NCBI RefSeq assembly: GCF_047511655.1
Contig: NC_133398.1
Span: forward strand, 106,594,332 to 106,658,331
Direction of reading: 5' to 3'
Source: Castor canadensis
Lineage: Eukaryota; Chordata; Mammalia; Rodentia; Castoridae
DNA length: 64,000 bases
A program made the translations under genes and the position numbers. This document shows positions 1 to 11,470 of the stretch, in pieces (the stretch's first letter is position 1; every line of letters begins with the position of its first letter). The notes under the pieces were generated by a model that saw only the letters and a list, made by a program, of their open reading frames with translations, made no database searches and was not told the DNA's origin.

Positions 1-81
1 CTTAGGGACAATTGTATAAAATACAAACGATTTGTTCCCTGGAGGTTTTGTAGTTCGAATCTATAAAACCATCTTGAGAGT

Positions 82-289
82 CAAGATTGGTAGCTCATGC
101 CTGTAGTCCTAGCAACTTAGGAGGCTGAGATGGGGAGGACTGCAGTCACAGACCAGCCTGGGAAAAAAGTTCTCAAGATCCCATGACCACAATAACCAGG
201 GCAAAGTGGACTGGAGGTGTGGCTCAAGCAGTAAAGAGTCTGCTTTGCAAGTACAAAGCCCTGACTTCAAATCCCACACACAAAAAAAT
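82..289 (+). mobile_element. Composite SINE (B1-like + ID-like)
   Basis: Left arm 'tagctcatgcctgtagtcct', right arm 'ggaggtgtggctcaagcagt', ending in a short mixed A tail. Both arms are diverged. Confidence 0.85.
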
Positions 290-484
290 GGTGGCTGGCC
301 TTTTGTTTTGTTTCTGTGGATAGATTTTTGGCTATTCAATTTGCTTAATAGCTACAGGTATATTCAGGTTTTCTGTTTTTGTCAATGTCACTGATTTTTC
401 TAGGAAGCCGTCCGTTTTGTCTAAGGTTTTAGTTCAAAACCATAAAGTTTTTATGGTATTCTCTCATAGCTTTTCCCCTGCTTT

Positions 485-604
485 TTCTTCACGTTTTTTG
501 AGTCAGGGTTTCACTGTGTAGTGCAGCCTGGGCTAGATCACGTGCCTCCTGCCTCAACCTCCCAAGTACTGGCACGACAGGTGGGTACCACCACATCCAG
601 CTCA
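485..604 (-). mobile_element. B1-like monomer SINE
   Basis: Antisense 7SL-derived unit (tttttgagtcagggtttcac ... cacatccagc). It sits head-to-tail with the next SINE. Confidence 0.75.
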
Positions 605-607
605 CAA

Positions 608-826
608 CTTTTTTTTTTTGGTGGGTTTGGGGTTTGAACTCAGGGCTTCACATTTGCAAAGCAGGTGTTCTACCACTTGAGCCACACTCCCAGTCCATTT
701 TGCTGTGGTTTCTTTCAAGATAGGATCTCAGGAACTATTTGCCTGAGCTGGCTTCGAAATTCGATCCTCCTGATCTCTGCCTCCTGCGTACCTAGGATTA
801 CAGGCGTGAGCCACGAGAGCCCAGCT
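608..826 (-). mobile_element. Composite SINE
   Basis: T-run, then 'ggggtttgaactcagggctt' (tRNA-like B box on the reverse strand), then the antisense B1-like arm ending gagcccagctgg. Confidence 0.88.
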
Positions 827-1483
827 GGTTGAATATTTTAGATATCAGTCATTACATTATAATATACGGATGGAAGGCTTTGAAATTCAGTTTTAAAACC
901 AACATATAAATTCCAAAGGAGAGTTTGTTAGATTCAAGATAGGCTCGATTTTTATTACAGATTTTTCTTTCACCCATGTGTCAAAGAACAAGATTTTTGA
1001 GTTTTAAAGATCCGATTGGCCTTTACTTTCAGTGCGTGAACCAGGCAGCATCCTGTCTACAAAGCAGAAGAAAGCTCCCAAGGACGTCCCGCAGGCATGG
1101 CCGCTTGAGTAGGGACTAAGAAAGACACGGTGGCTGTCATCAGGCCGGTCACTGAGGGTTACTTCCCTTTATGGGTAACGCAGAGAGGACTCGCTCACTG
1201 TGTTGGCTCGGGGTAACTGGGTGCCTTTGATTGGTTGCTGTGACCCTCCTGCTTTTTTGTCGTTGTTGTTTTTAGAAAACTGGCCCATTTTCATTTGCTT
1301 GATTATGTGGCACTTGCAAGTGGGACTTCATTCTGGTCTGTCATGCTGTGGTCACTGTATGTGCTCAGAATGACATCACCCATGCAATATGTGTGGAAAC
1401 CCACTTGGCGAGCTAATACCGCCTGCTTAGTACAAATGTGTCAAGTGTGTTTAAAAATAAAGCATGTCAGCAGGGATACCCGA
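827..1483. other. Unassigned intergenic DNA
   Basis: No gene or repeat recognised. A 121-codon open frame starting at 1295 runs into the L1 fragment and is not treated as coding. Confidence 0.5.
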
Positions 1484-1885
1484 CAGCCATGTTTCCTGTG
1501 GCACTATTCACAAAAGCGAAGTTACGGAATCAGCCAAGGTGCCCACCAGGTGAATAAAGAAAATGTGGAAGATACCCGCAAGGGAGAATTATTCAGCTAT
1601 ACAAAGAAGAATGAAATGTCATTTGCAGGAAGATGGATGGAACTGGAGATCAACATGTGAAATCAGCCAGACTCAGAAAGAGAAAAATTGCATGTTTGCT
1701 CTTTTATGCAGAATCTAGACTTTGGAAAAGGACGTGAAAGTAGAAAGGAGACTATTAGGGACGTGAAGGGACAGGGGACAAGAGAGGGAATGGAGGGATG
1801 AGTATGATCAAAGTATGTTGCATGTGTCGTGTGAAAACGTCACAGTACAGCGCCCCATGTACAGTGAATGCACGCTAACCCAAAA
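1484..1885 (+). mobile_element. L1 3'-end fragment
   Basis: The landmarks cactattcacaaaagcgaag, gaatgaaatgtcatttgcag and gatggatggaactggagat are those of the L1 ORF2 tail and 3' UTR. It ends near a 'gtacagtgaatgcacgctaa' type terminus also seen at 50140-50220 and 51690-51745. 5'-truncated. Confidence 0.75.
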
Positions 1886-2465
1886 CTGAGCACGAGAAAA
1901 CCAATTCATTATCTTCTCGCATTGGTGCAGGAATCTATGCCTGTCCCATGGCAAGTTCATTACTCCTGTCGTTCAAGCTTTACCTGATAATCTCTCAGTT
2001 CCTCACCGAAGTGTGCTCCATTTCCTGACTGTGACAGGTGACTTGTCAATCTCCTTTTAGTTGTACATGTTTTGAGGGCATGTTTTGTATGTACAAAATA
2101 AAATGATTATATGTTCTCTCTTACTGTATTCTAATCCTAGGTTTATTCAATACAATTCTTTTAGTCTGTACGACAAAGTTCAAACAATTGTCTAAATGCT
2201 ACCAATTGTAAATATCAAAATAAATTTTATAATGCTGATCATTTACACATTGCCCAAGTAAGCCACAGGACCAGGGATGGTATAAAGTGCTCCTTTTCAT
2301 CAACAAGTAATAAAGTCATTATTATTTTATTCTTATCCATGCTTTTTACCTTAAGGTATATCATTGATGTTAATACAGATAAATCATCTTCGTTTGAATA
2401 ATATTTGCCTGGTGTACCTTTTTATCTTTAATTCCTGTGCTCTTAATCTTTTTGTAGCATGATGC
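1886..2465. other. Unassigned AT-rich intergenic DNA
   Basis: Nothing recognisable; several short A/T runs. Confidence 0.5.
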
Positions 2466-2600
2466 TTTTTTTTGGCGGTGCCGGGGTTTGAACTCAGTAG
2501 GCCGGTGTCTATCACTTGAGCCACTCCCACAGCCCTTTTAACTGTGCTTTAGTGGTTTCTTTTGCAAACAATGTAACTTGAAGCCACACCTCCAGCCCCG
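2466..2600 (-). mobile_element. ID-like SINE, rearranged
   Basis: Reverse-strand unit 'gccggggtttgaactcagta', followed by a second partial 'gccacacctccagcccc' end, suggesting a degraded composite. Confidence 0.7.
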
Positions 2601-2639
2601 TAATTGGATTTCTTCAGCCAACCTGTTTTTTAAATTTAA

Positions 2640-2852
2640 TTAATTTCTGGCGAGACCTGAGTTTGAACTCAGGGCTTTGAGCTTGCAAAACAGGCACTCT
2701 ACCACTTGATCCACACCTCCAGTCCATTTTGCTCTAGCTATTTTGGGGATGGGGCCTCCAGAACTATTTGCCCTGGGCTAGCCTCAAACAGCAATCCTCC
2801 CAATCTCAGCTTCTCAAGTATCTAGGATTACAGCCATGAGCCACCAATGCCA
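2640..2852 (-). mobile_element. Composite SINE
   Basis: Full antisense right and left arms; the T-run end is replaced by aatttaattaatt. Confidence 0.85.
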
Positions 2853-3113
2853 AATTTAATCTCTTCATATACATATATTGTGATGGCTATATCTTAGATT
2901 TATTTCTGTCACCTTGTTATCTGCTATATACTGTTTCCCACACATTGACAAATGTCTTTTAGCTTTTAACTAGTTGTTTCTACAAATGTTTCTCTGATCA
3001 TGTCTTCTTTTCCCTTCCACCAATAATAATTTACCTAGGTGAATGAGAATATAGAGGACAGATATGGTTTCTTCTGCTCCTGTTTCTCAATACAACACAG
3101 CAACTCTGGGCAC

Positions 3114-3560
3114 CAAAATGTAAGCGAGGAGACCAATTGATTCTGAGTGTGAATTGGGGAGGGGTCCTCTAATTCGGTTCTATGGCAGAGTCAGATCCAC
3201 AGGCTGAGGGCTCAAACCCCAAGCTTGTCCTGCTCATCACTTCAGAGGTCATCAAAAGCACTGGGTTGTTTCAGGTTGCTTCTGACAGGCTGGCCATGAA
3301 GCCAGGTTCCCAATGTGAGAAATACACTCACCTGTCTGAACTCAAAGAATGGACTCAGAGACACAGGAAGTACAGCAAAAGCAAGGCATTACTGATTGTC
3401 TTGTGAGATGGGGTGTCTGGGGAGCAGGCACACCCAGAGTGGTCATGATAGGCATTTTATTGCTAGTGTGCAGGTCCCTCCCCCCGGTTCCTTATTGGCT
3501 GAGTGCTAGGGACAATCTTTCCCAGTTGTCGCCTTAAGCTTTATTATTTCCATTGGATTA
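3114..3560 (-). mobile_element. Probable endogenous-retrovirus LTR, antisense
   Basis: On the minus strand there is AATAAA (plus cattttattgc, 3453-3463), then a C/T-rich U5-like stretch ending ...cgcttaca at about 3119. Next to it lies ttttggtgcccagag, resembling a primer-binding site. No coding remnant is legible. The right-hand edge and the family are uncertain. Confidence 0.4.
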
Positions 3561-4248
3561 TTTTAAAATATGTCTCTCTTGGGATTGGTCCAATTTTAGA
3601 AGTGGACTTAAGTCTCCACCTCCCTTTGTTTCATTGTGGTGGGAAGGTCTCCCTGTGGTAAGTGCTCTCTGGCACGTAAGTAGTTTTTACCCATTTCCTC
3701 ATTTTATCACGGCCTCTTCCCGACACCTTGTTTGTGACTTTCCAGGGGCATGCAAGCAAGTTACCAGTAATTTTCCATTCAGGGTTAAATGCTTTGCCTT
3801 GAAAATGGACCAACACTGACTTTACTTCTAATACCAAGATTCCCTTCCTGGACTTCATTAATTTGTTGGAGCGGATCACAGGATTCAAGGAACATGTTAG
3901 CCCATTTATTATAAAAATATTACAAAGGACACAGGTGAATGGTCAGATGGAAGAAATATATAGGGTGAGGTGTTAGAAGGAGCACAAGAACTTTGATGTC
4001 CTCCCTCCCCCGGTGGCCACCCTCCAGGAACCTCCTGTGTTCAGCTACCCAGAAGCTTTCATATGTAGGAATGATTGATTACATCATTGATAATTGATGA
4101 TCAACTCAACCTTCAGCCCCTCTCTCTCCCCGGAGGGGTGATGGCTGAAAGTCCCAATCTTCTAATATTGGTCTTTCTTGTGATCAGTCCCCATCCTGAA
4201 GCTGTTTGCACCCCACTGCCCATCAGTCATCTCACTGTGGTTCCGGGT
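3561..4248. other. Unassigned intergenic DNA, possibly retroviral flank
   Basis: No clear family. Two overlapping opposite-strand open frames (3553-3819 and 3631-3888) show no recognisable product. Confidence 0.4.
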
Positions 4249-4368
4249 ACACACTGTCATCTCAGCACAAGGGAAGCTGAGGCAGAAGGATGGTGACACT
4301 GAGGCTAGCCTGGGCTACCCAGCAAGCCCTAGCTCAAAAAAACAACCAAAGAAACAAAACCCCAACAC
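4249..4368 (+). mobile_element. B1-like monomer SINE
   Basis: 7SL-like core 'gaagctgaggcagaaggatg', then 'agcctgggctacccagcaag' and an A-rich tail. Confidence 0.75.
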
Positions 4369-4530
4369 CTATTACTAGCTGTATGTTGGTTCTTCTCATC
4401 CTATATTCCATGACTTGTTTTCCATTGTTCACTTCTCAATGAAGCATTTTGGGTAATTTCTCAGTTTTGTCTTCTAGCTCATTACATTTTGTGTTGGATG
4501 TCTGATCTGCTTTTTAACACTTTCATTTGA

Positions 4531-4708
4531 TTTTTTTTTTTGCAGTGCTGGGGTTTGAACTCAGGGCCTATACTTGAGCCACTCCACCAGCCCTTTTTTG
4601 TGTTGGGTATTTTTGAGATAGGGTCTTGCAAACTGTTTGCCTGGGCTAGCCTCAAACTGCCAATCTTCCTGATCTCTGCCTCCTGAGTAGCTAGGATTAC
4701 AGGTGTTT
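4531..4708 (-). mobile_element. Composite SINE with shortened right arm
   Basis: T12, 'gctggggtttgaactcaggg', then only part of the tRNA-like arm ('cctatacttgagccactcca'), then a complete antisense left arm. Confidence 0.82.
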
Positions 4709-4799
4709 TCCATTTCCAGAAGTCTTATCTTTTTTTCTTCAAATCTGTCCACTAGTTTTAAAAGTGTTTTGATTTTGTAACTGAAATTCAATGACACAA

Positions 4800-5165
4800 T
4801 GATCACCCCTTGATCAATGCAAAACCAGTAAGTACAACCAGGAGATTAAAAAAAGAGTGAAGAAAAATTTATTACTTGAACAAGGAGAGGACTGGGGGCA
4901 ACTCCCAAAGCAGTGTCTCCCCAAATTAAGAAAGCAAAGGGCTTTTCTCTGAGGACACTTGTGCCTATTTAACCAGGTATCATTACTTGTAGAGCAAGCT
5001 CAGTTCGAAGTCATGCATCTTCACATATCAAATGTTCAAAAAGTGCTGGACAGAACGCCTCTGGCCAGAAAGTTTAGTATTATAATGAGCAAAGCTTATT
5101 CTAGGTCAGAGTAATCTGGAAATTTTGGCTGGTTCCTTTTAAGTTTCTCTGGAGGGCTGTATATC
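4800..5165 (-). mobile_element. Probable LTR fragment, antisense
   Basis: The gene-strand poly(A) signal lies at plus aaatttatta (4866-4875). It is followed by 'gggggcaactcccaaagcag', typical of R/U5 regions of ERVL-type LTRs. Interrupted on the right by two SINEs. Confidence 0.4.
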
Positions 5166-5189
5166 AAACAAAAACAACTTTACTTAATT

Positions 5190-5336
5190 TTTTTTTTTTT
5201 TGAGACAGGGTCTTGATATGAAGTTCAGGCAGGGTTAGGAACACTTTGTGTGGCCCCAGCTGGGCTGGAACTCTTGATCCTCCTGCCTCAGCCTCCAGAG
5301 TGCTGGGATTAAGGCATGTACCACCGCACCTGGGTA
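5190..5336 (-). mobile_element. B1-like monomer SINE
   Basis: Antisense (T13 gagacagggtcttgatatga ... ccaccgcacctggg). Confidence 0.85.
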
Positions 5337-5347
5337 AAAAGCTATTT

Positions 5348-5550
5348 TAGCTGGGTGCTGGTGGCTGATGCCTATAATCCCAGCTACTCAGGAGACAGAG
5401 ATCAGGAGGATCATGGTTCAAAGCCAACTGGGACAAATAGTTCGAGAGACCCTCTCTCGAAAAATCTCATCACACAAAAGGACTGGTGGAGTGGCTCAAT
5501 GTGTAGGCCCTGAGTTCAAACCATAGTACCGCAAAACAAAAACAAAAAAG
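5348..5550 (+). mobile_element. Composite SINE, internally deleted right arm
   Basis: The left arm is complete. The right arm reads 'gtggctcaatgtgtaggccc', lacking about 23 nt of the tRNA-like core. Shares this deletion with the copy at 49326-49532. Confidence 0.88.
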
Positions 5551-5559
5551 TAACTTTAG

Positions 5560-6240
5560 AGACACGTTAGTGGTCATTTAAAAGGGAACCCCTGCCTACT
5601 GGCCAACAAGATCAGCTCTGAGAAACCCTGTGAGCTTATAACCATGAATCTACATCCAGTGTTCACCACTTGGGAAACCCAATGACTACAGGACAAATAT
5701 CCAGGGCAGATTTATTTGGAAAACCACAGAGTGGAAGCCATAGCCAACAAAACCCATCTTTCCTTGGGGTTGCAGGCTCAAGGCCTCTACAGAGAGCTGT
5801 GGGAGGCGTATCAGCACACAGGCAGTAGGCTACTTAGAAATTTGGGGTGGTCTGCTTGCCTGGCACAGGGGCCGCTGTTACCTGGAGGTCACTGGATATT
5901 CTGGACTCGGTAAACGTAAAGTTCCTACTGAGTAGAAAGTTTTATGTCTTGTGTCTTCTTAGTTCCTTTTCCCAGGAACAGTTCATTCAACAGTTAATTA
6001 TTAGGAAACAAGAGATGTCTTCTCCCCAGAGAACAGGAGAAAATATCAAACAGCTACTTTTTCCTGGAGGACGAGGGGAGACAGGAAAAAGCAATTTTTC
6101 TTCCAGAGGACAGGTATAACACCCGGTGGACAACAGATGACTCCCTGAGGTGGCTTCTGCTAGAGGCGCCTTCTATGGCAAAGCCAGGGGTAACCAGCAG
6201 CTTGTTGCTGAGCTGTGTGACCTCCAAAATCCCTAACTTT
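5560..6240 (-). mobile_element. Possible continuation of an antisense LTR or retroviral flank
   Basis: GC-richer, SINE-free block adjoining the LTR-like piece at 4800. It contains short open frames without recognisable protein. Assigned only by position and general composition. Confidence 0.25.
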
Positions 6241-6949
6241 TAAAATCCACTAAAAAGAAGTAGAGCTGGGTGGTTTACCAGCTACTCAGTACACAGTTGT
6301 GTGTGGAGGAGGAGGTGCTACGATCGCTTTGCTTTCCTCCTTGGTCAGATATCCCAGATGTTTTCCATGCTCCATGCCAGTAGTAAGCTAACTGCTCGCA
6401 GTACTCTGCTAGGGCAAGTTCAAGCTCACCAGTCCCCTGCTGTGACTTCCTAAGGAAATTCCTGGGAGGATTTTCTCCCAGGGGCCTGACTGGAGACAGG
6501 CTGCCTGAACTGGTAGGTGGAATTATTTTATCTTGTGCTGAGAGAAAAACCTAGCTGGTGTCCTGACTTTGCGAGGGACTCTTGTCCAGCTCTCTGCTTG
6601 TGTGGGCATGGTCGGTCACATCTTGGCCCTGTGAATGCTGCCCAGTCCTGGGAGGGCCTCCACCCAGGCAGTGCAGATCTCTCCAGACCTCACTGCAGGT
6701 TCTCCTTTAATCTGCAGGACACTGAAAACAGGCTGGTGCTGACCAGCTCCCTGACCTGGGTCTGTTGTACAATCCAGGGCCTTGAATGGTGTTGGACCAT
6801 TACCATGGAGATAACTCCCCACTGGCATCCTTATTGCATGAAGAAACCCAAACTTAACAGTAGTTAGGACCAGCTTGTAAGTGTATAGGATGCTATGAGC
6901 TGTTTATAAAATCAAAGTATACTTTAAAATTCCCATGGGGAAAGTGTTT
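6241..6949. other. Unassigned intergenic DNA
   Basis: A 116-codon open frame (6517-6867) has no recognisable domain and overlaps an opposite-strand frame. Not called as a gene. Confidence 0.5.
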
Positions 6950-7180
6950 TTGGCTGGGCATTGGTAGCTCATGCCTGTAATCCTAGCTACTTGGGAGGCT
7001 GAGATCAGGAAGATCTTGGTTCAAGGCCAGCCCAGGCAAGTAGTTCTTTGAGACCTCATCTCAAAAATAACCACAGCAAAATAGGCAGGGGGTGTGGCTT
7101 AATTGGTAGAGTGCCTGCTTTGCAAGCATGATGCCCTGAGTTCAAACCCCAGTCCTACCAAAAAAAAAAAAGAAAAAAAA
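6950..7180 (+). mobile_element. Composite SINE
   Basis: Both arms complete; A12 tail at 7160-7171, then a second A-run. Confidence 0.9.
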
Positions 7181-7671
7181 AACTCCAAAAGTGTTTTTGT
7201 TTGTTTTTCTTGTATTTCCTTATGAAATTGCCATTTTTGTCCAGGTGTGACATAACTAACCATGGTAACACAGGCAAGAATTTTGATCTTACAAATAAAG
7301 ACATGAAATTGGATTTTAAAAACTATTTTTTTCTCTGATAAATGTATTATACTTTTACTTTTCAAAAATCCCTTATTTTCATAAAAAAACAATGTAAGGT
7401 TACTTAGAAGATAATTAGATTTCTTAAAATTATGGCTGTTTTCTGACAGTTGTTTGGCAATCATAATGGATAAATTATATATAACAATTTTTAAAATATA
7501 CATACACACATTAATTTTATTTTGCATACCTACCCACACAAAGGCCCCAAAATGTGCTTTTGGAAATCACTTTTATTAAAACAAATAGCATTTGTTGGGA
7601 GATTGATTAAGAATTTGGAGAGGAGCGTTCATCCATGTTATTGTGAAATTTTGATCAGAAGAGAAGTCTAT

Positions 7672-7878
7672 TTTTTTGGAGGGTGGGGTGGGACTGAAGT
7701 TTGAAGTCAGGTAAAGCATGTGTGCTACCACTTGAGCCACACCTTCAGTCCATTTTGCTCCGGTTATTTTGGAGATGGGGTTCTTGGACTATTTTGCCTG
7801 GGCTGGCCTCAAACCTCAATCTTCCTGGCCTCAGCCTCCCAAGTGGCTAGGATTACAGGCATGAACCACCAGCACCTG
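7672..7878 (-). mobile_element. Composite SINE
   Basis: Antisense arms ('gactgaagtttgaagtcagg' to 'gaaccaccagcacctggc'). Confidence 0.87.
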
Positions 7879-8435
7879 GCGTAAAGCTACTGTTTTTGAA
7901 CAGAACATGCCAGAACGCCCTGGTAGTAATAGAAAGAGCAGAGTCAGAGTTCGAGGGGCTGTGACCAGGCCACTGGAACACTGAAGTCAACACGACATTT
8001 CTACATACAGGCAAGGCCAGGCTGCAGTTGGATGGTCCCAGATGGCACAAAATACAGCTGCCTCACCACTGCCTACCTGTCTTTAGGATCATGCTCTGAG
8101 CAAAGCCCCATGTAATGAGGTAGTCGGTATGGGTGAGGAGGGGCTCTCACTCCTTCCTCCTGAGGATGGATGGACGGGGAGGATACATGTAACACACCAC
8201 ACAAATGAGAAAGCCACAAAGGAGCTGATGCTGGGCTGCCTACGAGGACAGTCACAGCGCACACGCATGCCCAGGAAGGTCGCAACAGCGGCAGTTCACC
8301 TGTCAGGTGACACACATCACCAGTAAGCAGAAGGTAGCGCTGCCTCCTGAGGAAGAGGCTGCAAGCCACAAAGGGAATGCCGAATTTTCTAGTAGCGATG
8401 TTAACAAAGTAGACACATGTGAAAGTGGTTTTAAG

Positions 8436-8520
8436 GGCTGGTGGAATAGCTCAAGTGGTAAAGCCCCCTGCCTAGCAAGCCCTGAGTTCAAACCCCAATA
8501 CTGCCAAAAAAAAAAAAAAG
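8436..8520 (+). mobile_element. ID-like monomer SINE
   Basis: 'gggctggtggaatagctcaa' to 'caaaccccaatactgccaaa' and A13. A few bases of the tRNA core ('cacgag') are missing. Confidence 0.88.
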
Positions 8521-9282
8521 GTGGTTTTAAAAACATATGGTATTGAACTCAGTTGACCCAAAATACTATCATTTAAATATCTAATCAACACCTCACAGGT
8601 TTTACTTCTGGAGCACACCCATATTCCCAGTACTCAGTGGTACCATGTTGCTTGAGCCACCTTCTCTGGACAGTTCAGGTCTAGAAGCAGCAAGGGAACT
8701 GGGATAATGTAATCATCTCAAAGTTATTTCTAACTTGGGATCGAGCCACTAGAACGCCTGCTCACTGATGACTTCCAAGTGCACGGCAAGCACACAATGG
8801 GATGTCATTCTCCAAACCAGCCAAGTCCGAAAATACGCTTTAGTGATTTGTGGGTGAACGTATTTGTAGCTGGGCCACACAAAATGGTAAATCTAAAACA
8901 GTACTTTTCCAACTGTTCTGGAACGTGACTCTCAATGAGAAATATATTTTATATTGATCTCAGACATGAAAACACATAGTAAAACTTTTCTGACAATTAT
9001 CTACCCTTACTAGTTATAAATCTCTCACACTTTCCTTGACCTTCTGGGGTGTGTGAGTGTTAAGTTCGATTCACAAATGGGCCTGGTCCTTCCCAGGTCT
9101 GCAAGGCCAGGTGCCTTCTCTGCCTTGCCAGTGATTGTTTCACATGGGTACGGGATGAATCCTCCAAAGGAGACAGGAGCTGCTCCCCATCCCGAAAGTA
9201 CCCCTAAAAGAGGCTTCCTCAGATGACACCCCATCTGGCCCCGCTGCACTATTCCACCCAACACAGCCTAGGTCTGTTGACT
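8521..9282. other. Unassigned intergenic DNA
   Basis: No gene or clear repeat seen. Confidence 0.5.
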
Positions 9283-9425
9283 CACCACCTCCACAGCATC
9301 TTGCTGGTTACTTCCCAGCTTGTCTGTCTCCTCCTCATCAGATCAAGAGCCCCTGCAGGTCCTGGTCACTGTGTGCCCAGGACAGACCATTGCTAGGCAC
9401 ATAACCAGTCCCCAAAAGGCCCTGG
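9283..9425 (+). mobile_element. Possible L2 3'-end fragment
   Basis: The order 'ccctgcaggtcctggtcact' ... 'cattgctaggcacataa' resembles the conserved L2 tail. Highly diverged. Confidence 0.3.
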
Positions 9426-9699
9426 AGTGTCAGGGCAAGCACCTTTTTGAGAGTAGAAGGACATATGGAACAGGGCAAGAGGCAGGACACCATCATCTAC
9501 CTGATACCCGGGCATCCTGAGGGCTATGTGTCACCAGGACAGTCAGTGTGGGGGGATCAGGATGCTCCATGTGACTAAGCTGTAACCTCTCCAGGGTAGA
9601 TCACAGAGACTTTAGGAATTGAGATACAATTAAACTCACCCTTCCGAAGGGTTGTTCAATGATTTCAGTAGATTCACAGCTGTGAATCTAACACTATCT

Positions 9700-10290
9700 A
9701 CTTCCAGAATGTTTTTATAGTTCCTCACAGTATTACCAGACCCATTCAGCAGTCACTCTGCATCCTTTTCTGCCTCCTTCCCCAGCACATGGTTCTGGAC
9801 ATTCTGTGTCAAGTGGAGTCATATGGCATATGACCTCTTGTCTGGCTTCTTTCCCTTCATGCCACAGTTTTCAGGGCTCATCCTCACTGCTGTAGGGCTC
9901 ATCTGCACTAATTCCTTCTTACAGTCAGGTGACATCTCATGGTCTGGCAGTGCCACATTTTGTCTACCCACTCATCAGTTGATGGATATCTGGCTGGTTT
10001 GTACTTTTTTTGGCTATGAACATTTGTGAACAAGATTTTGTGTGAATGTGTGTTTTTATTTCTAGTTAGAAGCAGAGGGATTACTGGGTCTCACGTAAGC
10101 AGTGGACTTAATAGGTTTTATTTCTTGAGGAACCACAGAATTGTTCTCCACAGTGGCTGCACATTTTACATTCCTACCAGGCATGTACAGAGATCCCAAC
10201 ACCTTCACATCCTGGCCAGCACTTGTGACAGTCTTTTTTTCTTAGACTCACTCTGGAGGGTCCGAGCAAGTGGGAATACATTTCTTTTTA
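9700..10290 (-). mobile_element. L1 3'-end fragment, antisense
   Basis: Reverse-strand landmarks: 'cactcatcagttgatggata', 'ggctatgaacatttgtgaac', 'ccacagtggctgcacatttt'. A 5'-truncated, old L1. Confidence 0.75.
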
Positions 10291-10479
10291 GAGTAAATCA
10301 GACTAAACACTTAAAATCCTTTCAATGACACATGATCACGACACCATCGCTCACAGCACAGTGCTGTGGTTGGCAGGCAAGGGCGCAGGGCGTAACTGAA
10401 GGGGACTCCACGTCCACCTCCATCCAACTCAACGTCCCATCTGCTGGGTCCTGGGCCCTTTTTTTTTGTTTTTAACCAT

Positions 10480-10620
10480 TTTCCTGCCTCCGTTTCCAAT
10501 CTATAAAATGAAGATAGTAATGTCTGTTAAATGAACATTTATGAAATAATCCATGCAAAGTGACCAATGAAGCACCTGGAAAACAGCAAGCTGTTGTGTC
10601 ATATTATTCCTTAGCTATAA
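10480..10620 (+). mobile_element. MIR fragment
   Basis: Matches the MIR order: 'ctataaaatgaagatagtaa', then 'gcaaagtgaccaatgaagca'. Diverged, but in the expected sequence order. Confidence 0.45.
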
Positions 10621-10710
10621 AAGCATGCTACAGAATGCCTACAAGCAACAGTAGAACAAATTGTTGCAGCAAATTAAAAGACAGGAATCCATTTGCTATT
10701 GATACTGGAG

Positions 10711-11470
10711 TGTTGTTCCCAAGTAGTCAATGATTGAAGACCCTGGACAGGAAGCTAAGAGTTAAAGCAAGCACGATGTTTATTGAAAGGATAGCAAAGC
10801 ACCCTGACAGGTGGGGCTTAGTGAAAGAACTAAGCCAAACAATGGCTGAAGTCTAGGAGATGATATAGGGCGCTACTGCTCAGATCCAACTTTTCTGCCT
10901 TGAAACTGTATTTGTGATTGGTTGGTGCCTAGTCAGCTTCTCATTAAATTCGACCACCTGTCTGTCCCTTTCCTCATCGAACTGGACATCCAGGAGGGTC
11001 TGGTCGGCTCCTTCTGGCCCTGGGGCCCGCTCTCCACATTGTGCAGCTGCATCTTGTTACTTTGGTAAGGGGCTTGTTATCTGAGAAGCCAGTTGTCGCC
11101 TACATGTCCTTAGATGTTTGTCTTTAAAGATGCGTCTCTGTCTCCCTTATCTAAGAGAAAGACAGCCGTACTGTATCGTCTGGGTGAGAAGCCTGCTTCT
11201 CACATCTCCTTAGATGTTTGCTTTTAAGGATGTCTTCCCATTTCCTTTACCGAAGACAAAGTCACTTCTGCCATCTGTTCCCTTTACATTCCCAGGGTAA
11301 CTTCTGCCTCATGTTTGCTCACTTCACACTATCACGTGATCTAATCAAGTGATCTGCAACCCAGTGACAATCTCGAAAACACAGTCGGCCAGGGTGCCGT
11401 CTGAGGTCCTTGAAAACATGTGGTTCACCCAAATTGTGATACTACAGGCTCCTGTCAACTGGGTCAGACA
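10711..11470 (-). mobile_element. LTR (endogenous retrovirus), antisense, with 100-bp tandem repeat
   Basis: The minus strand has AATAAA followed by catcgtgcttgc (plus 10765-10786), then a tail ending ...gggaacaaca, so the plus-strand edge begins tgttgttccc at 10711. Two copies of an approximately 100-bp unit ('ccttagatgtttg' at 11108 and 11208) sit in the U3-equivalent part. The distal edge is not certain. No internal viral genes adjoin it, so probably a solo LTR. Confidence 0.5.

Noticed and set aside
1295..1660. 121-codon plus-strand open frame
   Set aside because: Its second half is L1 3' end sequence; no protein family recognised.
6517..6867. 116-codon plus-strand open frame
   Set aside because: No domain, no splice context, and opposite-strand frame of similar length, as expected by chance in GC-richer DNA.
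7099..7539. 146-codon minus-strand open frame
   Set aside because: Its C-terminal third is the translated antisense of a composite SINE, and the rest is low-complexity AT-rich sequence.
8073..8369. 98-codon minus-strand open frame with overlapping frames on the other strand
   Set aside because: No recognisable product; overlapping frames in several registers suggest chance.
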